Shown here: positions 59,071 through 64,000 of the stretch, in pieces
Layout: the number at the start of each line of letters is the position of its first letter
Numbering within the stretch: position 1 is the first letter of the stretch
From: Sceloporus undulatus
Lineage: Eukaryota; Chordata; Lepidosauria; Squamata; Phrynosomatidae
DNA: 64,000 nt
Reading direction: 5' to 3'
Assembly (NCBI RefSeq): GCF_019175285.1
Contig: NC_056524.1
Location: 4,270,500-4,334,499, forward strand
Notes under the pieces: model-generated
What the model saw: only the letters and a program-made list of their open reading frames with translations
Database searches by the model: none
Told to the model about the DNA's origin: nothing
Translations under genes and position numbers: made by a program

Positions 59071-59959
59071 TAATTCTGCCATCTTCCCCCCCCCTCACCC
59101 CTCTACCTGTTGACATGTGGTTAGCACTGAGTTGATTCTGTCAATGTGGATTGCAGAGGTAATGGATTGTCCTGATGATTTTTTTTTTTGCTTTCTCTTT
59201 GGTAGCTTTTTCACCCATTGCAGATTGGGCTCCAGGTCCTAAATGGAGATGTTCCCCATCTGAAGGACTGGCTGAAAGCAGTGGCTTTCCTGTCAGTTCC
59301 CTGCTCAGATCCCTTCCCTTTGTAGATCCTACAAGCAACGGATCAGACTAATATGTCCTTTGTACTTACCAAACAATTTTAAAGTTTTAATAGCTAAATC
59401 CACTTCTACATTCATCTAACTGTGTGGGCTGCTGGGCTTCTTGCCTAGGCTTTGTCTGTAGCGTGCTATCATTTTGGGATCTTAACACCCATTATGTTAC
59501 GTCGTGGTACATTAGCAATCAGAGCAGAACTAAGCAAGGAAACAGAGATAATTGTTCTCAGTGTGGCAAGTGATCCTCCAACCCTTCTTCGGGATAAATA
59601 CCTCCTAGCAATGTCCAAGGCAAATTGAGTTAATATCTTGCCTTGGGTTAGAACTAGAAATAGTAGACTTAGCACATTTTATGTAGAGCATAAGAAATAA
59701 AAGAGCATTTCACTGAATTGGCTGAGTTTAGTTCCCCAATCGTTTATTGTGAGCTGCTTTTAAAACATAAGAAGGTCCCGATGGTCAGCCAAAGACACAA
59801 CTACCTGGAGTCTGTTTTTTTACAGTAGCCATTTCGATTGCGGGAAGGCCACAAGCAGGACACCAACTCAGCAGAAAATTAAGGAAAGACTTAAATACAA
59901 TTGCCAATATTGAATCACTTCTACACACAGTCCCAAAATATCCATCAAGTTCCTACCTG

Positions 59960-60780
59960 CTAATAATAATTAATAAAATTTATTTATATCGCTGCCCCAT
60001 CTGCACTCAGTCAATCGGGGCAGCCAACAGCATAATAAAAATTATAAGATCATATTTCCAACAACCTTCCTCCTTAAAATAGAATTAAACATTTTATACG
60101 TTGAAACATGTTAAAAGTAAATAACAATTTAAACAATAGTTAAAAATCAAACAAACAAACATGACAAGCAAACAGTTACGGGATTGATCCATTACTTTCT
60201 CTCTTTGGGTGGCTCAGTGTCTATTCAGGAAAGGCCTGCTGAAGAGATCCGTCTTAATGGCTTTTAAAAGCTGTCTAAGGTGGTTAAATGACGGATATCA
60301 TCCAGAAGGCCATTCCATAGTCTCGGGAGGCGATAGCCGAAAGATCCTCTGGCAGTTGTTGATACCCTGGTTTTTTTGATTGGTTGAGCAGATTTCTCCC
60401 AGAGGACCTAAGTGTGCGGGAGGATTATACGGAGGAGGTGGTTCCAGAGATTATTGGACCCAGCTTTAGGGCTTTAAGGTAATAACTAATACTTTATATC
60501 GGGACTGGGACGATGGGCAGCCAGTTGAAGAGATCTTAAAAATGGTGTAATATGGTCTTTCTAGATGTACGAGACAGTCGGCTGCCATATTCTGTACTAG
60601 TTGAAGTTTCCAGACCAAGCACAGGGTAGCCCCATGTAGAGTGCATTACAGAAATCCAGACGTGAGGTTACCAGCGTGTGTATTATGGTTCAAGATCCCT
60701 GACTTCCAGGAAAGGGCGCAGCTGGCGTATCAGTTGAGCTGATAGCAGGCACCTCTTGCTAGGGGTCGGTTAGAGGAAGA
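59960..60780 (-). repeat. L2-like LINE C-terminal fragment
   Basis: Minus strand reads HTLVTSRLD and NALYMGLPCA-like sequence, then DHITPFLRSLQLAAHR- and RTLRSSGRN-like segments, the C-terminal reverse-transcriptase signature of L2-type LINEs. Ends in a GATATAAATAAATTTTATTA tail (minus strand) near 59965. Confidence 0.65.
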
Positions 60781-60789
60781 CATTTGGTA

Positions 60790-61060
60790 CAGCATGGAGA
60801 AAATTCAAAATATTCTATCCTTCTCACTTGACTCGCATGCCAGTTTTGGGTTGTTTGTAAAGGGAAGGGTGCTTTATACAAATTATGTAAGATTGCACTT
60901 GGAAAATAACTGTGTGTAGGTCTGGTCACCCCACTCAAAAAAGGTTATTGCACAGTCGGAAGAATTGTAGAAGAGGAAAACCAGAACGCTCAAGGAGCTT
61001 GAGCTAATTTGCTAGATGTAAGGCTTAGAGGATGTAAGATTGAATAACATCCAAAACCTT
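60790..61060 (+). repeat. LINE reverse-transcriptase C-terminal fragment
   Basis: TCTGGTCACCCCACTCAAAA corresponds to the VWSPHSKK block that lies before the CR1/L2 C-terminal helices; degraded. Confidence 0.45.
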
Positions 61061-61114
61061 TATTCTGTTTCTGGTCATTAGAGATTGCACAAAGCTATGC
61101 AAGTTATGAGCAAG

Positions 61115-61340
61115 TAGACAGAGGCTGCATCTGCACCAGAAATAATCCAGCTTGACCCACTAACTACTTTAACGCCATGGCTCAGTGCTAGGGAATTCTG
61201 AGAATTGTGTGAGACATTCTCTGTCAGAGAGCTCTGCTGCCACAGCAAACTATAATTCCCAGAAATTTCATAGCATGGAGCCATGGGCAGGCTTAAAGTG
61301 GTGTTCAACTGGTCATTTCTGCTGTGTGGATATAGCCAGG
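61115..61340. mobile_element. AAACACACTG-type palindromic MITE, diverged
   Basis: GCACCAGAAATAATCCAGCT at left, TCATTTCTGCTGTGTGGATA at right; the arms carry AATTCTGAGAATTGTG against its mirror. Confidence 0.75.
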
Positions 61341-61734
61341 GAGATTTCTCCGCTCTCCTTGCACTAACGCCAGTACTTCTCTGAGCTCAGTTTAGAAGTA
61401 TCTAAGCTCTGACAGAGAAAGACAGCTTGAAGAGTTTGAGTCCTCATCCATGTAATGTTTTAGCATTGAATTAGAGGTGGGAATATGACCAAGTGTGGAG
61501 TTTTCCTGGAAACAGACTTTCTTCCAAAAGTGCTTCAGTAGGCAATCCTGCCAGTCTTTTGTCTGCCATTTTGGAAGAGAACTGATCATAAAGTTGGTGG
61601 GGAAAAGCTTTGTTTGGAAGCACTCGTTAGTTGGGGAAATACATGTTGGAGGAGAATATTTGCAAATTACAGTACTCTCATCATCCTCTTATGAGATTGA
61701 GATAAATTAGGGTATTTTTCTCTTGTCTCTTTAA

Positions 61735-61940
61735 CGCTGTTAATGTATCTTCAAGTCATTTCTGACACAGGATTTTCTTGGCAAGATTGTTCAGAAGAGA
61801 TTCAGGCATCAACCTCTTAGGCTGAGAGACTGTGGCTTGTCCAATGGCGCCAGTAGGTTTCCATGGCTGAGCAGGGATTGAAACCTGTCTTTGGAGTCAT
61901 GGTCCAACATTCAATCATTCTGTTATGCTGGCTCTCCATT
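61735..61940 (-). repeat. Sauria-like SINE
   Basis: ACAGGATTTTCTTGGCAAGA, TGAGCAGGGATTGAAACCTG and a tRNA-like head near 61925; minus strand. Confidence 0.75.
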
Positions 61941-62309
61941 TTGATACAGCCTTCATCAAGGAGTCGTTACGTAATGATTTTTTAAGTTAGTTTTTCAGGA
62001 TGAATACCTTCTCCAGTAGGTACAATAGTCAGAAAACAAATAAGATTACAGGGACAACAGTAATATAGCAGCAGCAGCACATAAATGGATCAAACAGTCG
62101 GATAAAATGTCAGAAGGAGTTAAAGCAACAAAAATAAAACAGAGTGGCAAGATAAAAAGTTAAGGAACTACAGTTTTTAAGATTATATATTTATAGGTCT
62201 TGCAAAGGCTGGTGAGAATCCAGATTGGTTTCAATTATACCCTGAAAATCCACAAAGGCCCCAGTCCCTAGTTTTAAATTTTTCTTTTCTGTCGAAGCAT
62301 GTATAAATT

Positions 62310-62455
62310 AGTTTTTATGGTTTTTTTGGGCTGTGTGGCCATGTTCTGACGCTTATTCCTGACATTTGCCCATTGTGGCTGGTGAAAACATCAGGAATAA
62401 ACTCTTCTAACATGGCAACAGCCAAAAAACACAAAAAACTAGAGATGCAGCCATG
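62310..62455. repeat. Penelope terminal-repeat hairpin with base slips
   Basis: GGGCTGTGTGGCCATGTTCT mirrored by CATCAGGAATAAACTCTTCT; several missing bases against 23370-23590. 62460-63640 shows no recognisable feature. Confidence 0.6.
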
Positions 62456-63639
62456 AAAGCCTTCAAACTTCACATGTCTAAATCTTTAAAAAATAAATAA
62501 TAAATAATGTCTTCCGTTGTAAGGGTGATGCCAGTTGGATCAGAGAACGGGTCTGGATGCTGCATGAAGGTTCAGGAGATACGGTTAATGGTGGAAGAGT
62601 TCATCATTTGTTTTCGTCCCAAACCACTTAGATTTCGAAGGTTAATTGCAAAGCATCTTAAACTGGCTTGGAAAAAAAACGGCGCCAGTATTCACTTTGA
62701 AAATTTTGTGTTAATGAAAATGCTGGTATTGTGTAGTGGTTTAATCTTACTGTTGCAAATGCTGAGACATAAGATGACTGGTTCTGTATGCTGCTGTGTG
62801 CATTTCCCTCTTTTTTCCCGGGCTTTCATGTCATATCACAAGGGTTAATAAGATGGAGGCCTGAACGAATTGCCTAAAATTGCTCTTCTGGTAAATGTCA
62901 CTCAGTCTCAACCTTCTCTGCAGCATGGATGAACAATAACAGTAATGTTCTTTATTGTATAAGAGTTGCTTTTAAAGGTTTTTTGTTTTTTTAATGATGG
63001 TATACTGCAAGACTCTAAATGCCTTCGATTTTATTCTCACTGAATGCTCCGTATTGACTCAAAGGTCCTCGTGCGATTTATTTATGTAATTATGCTATTA
63101 CTCTTTTTTATCCTCTGCAGATTAGTCTAGTGTTTCCCATATGGCGGATATGATTACACCAGTAAATAAAATTCTTTTGGCTTGGGCTGCAAGGTGGTTA
63201 ATATGGTAATTAAGGTACTTACTAAGCATGAATTCATACGAAAAATGCATTGGCAGTACTATTAGAAATCTTTATTACGGTGTTTGTTAGGAAAGGCATT
63301 AAAGATTGTCTAGAGCATGTGTCCTGCAGCGAATTAGTTTGTGGATGTCCGGACCTGTAGTGTTGTAGCTCTTTGCACATAGATGTTCAACAGGTTCCGA
63401 AAGGAAATTGATAGGCTCGTGCCTTTCTTTATCCCAGCGTTGCTCAAGCAGTGGAGAAATATACTTGGGCAGGCAAAAATGACAGGCATCAGATACAGGT
63501 GGGCTTGCAAGCAGGGTGGGCTTGCCAGCAGTGCAATGCAAAAGGAATCTTGGAGTCCTTAGGGGACCACAAACTGAACATGATCAACAGTGTGAATGTG
63601 GCACTAAAAGCCAATGCGATTTCTAAGCTGCATAAATAG

Positions 63640-64000
63640 GAGTCTGATGTCTATTTCGAGGGAAGCAATAGGACAAAACTCTATTTTGCTTTCTGATCAG
63701 ATTTCACCTGGTATAACTGTGTCCAGTTCTGGGCACCAAATATAAAAGAAGTATGTGGACAAGCTGAAATGTTTCTAGAGAAGGGCAAAACAAATGGTGA
63801 TAGGTCTGAAATCTATCTTACGATCAGTGGCTTACAGAGCGAGAGTGTTGGCCTGGGGAAGAAAGGTTAATGGGTGACATGAGAGCCCTTTAAATATTTG
63901 AAGGGGTGTTTTATTGAGGATGAGCAGCTTGTGTTTCTCTAATGCTCCCAGAGAATAGATACAGAGGCAGTTGGTTCAAACTACAGGAAAAGAGATCCCA
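63640..64000 (+). repeat. CR1 LINE 3' fragment running off the window
   Basis: TGTGTCCAGTTCTGGGCACC, then a decayed LEK..RAKQMVIGLK-type frame and TTTAAATATTTGAAGGGGTG; plus strand. Confidence 0.8.

Noticed and set aside
62507-62848. 113-codon plus-strand frame
   Set aside because: No recognisable domain, splice context or family; lies in a stretch where one-base slips are common.

Overview
This window is vertebrate nuclear DNA, most likely from a squamate reptile and probably an iguanian lizard. It carries short-exon genes with GT-AG introns, many CR1 and Bov-B LINE fragments, tRNA-headed SINEs with Bov-B-type tails ending in (ACA)n, a second tRNA-derived SINE resembling the Anolis SINE2 type, Penelope fragments and many palindromic MITEs. 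Species cannot be fixed from the sequence alone. Seven N runs (100 or 25 bases) mark scaffold gaps.

Three host genes are recognisable and lie in the same relative order and orientation as human 11q13.4 (MRPL48 - COA4 - PAAF1), inverted. PAAF1 occupies the left 11 kb on the minus strand; 11 coding exons could be placed, with every intron phase consistent. COA4 starts divergently from a shared CpG-rich promoter near 11.1 kb and has a single coding exon at 12.3-12.6 kb. MRPL48 lies on the minus strand from 20.1 to 33.6 kb with seven coding exons; its short first coding exon was not found. RAB6A, the next gene expected on the right, was not recognised.

The most important oddity is that the last PAAF1 exon (25 codons plus stop) is present and intact but sits at 38.55-38.63 kb, about 27 kb upstream of the PAAF1 start codon. 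In addition, bases 43714-43760, just before a 25-base gap, are identical to bases 1-47 of the window. The simplest reading is that 37197-43760 belongs immediately left of position 1. It is then either a misplaced contig or a duplicated haplotype, and placing it there restores a colinear 12-exon PAAF1.

That displaced block also holds a 4.3-kb PIF/Harbinger DNA transposon (39354-43685). It has 19-bp perfect inverted ends, a 3-bp ATA target duplication, a transposase remnant, an apparently intact four-exon Myb/SANT-like gene and a second SANT-like fragment on the other strand. Just downstream of COA4 lies a young LTR retrotransposon fossil (12698-17030). From 43.8 kb to the end I found no host gene. 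That part is a mosaic of LINE, SINE and MITE copies, one solo LTR with its target duplication, and stretches whose many one-base slips look like poorly polished long-read sequence.
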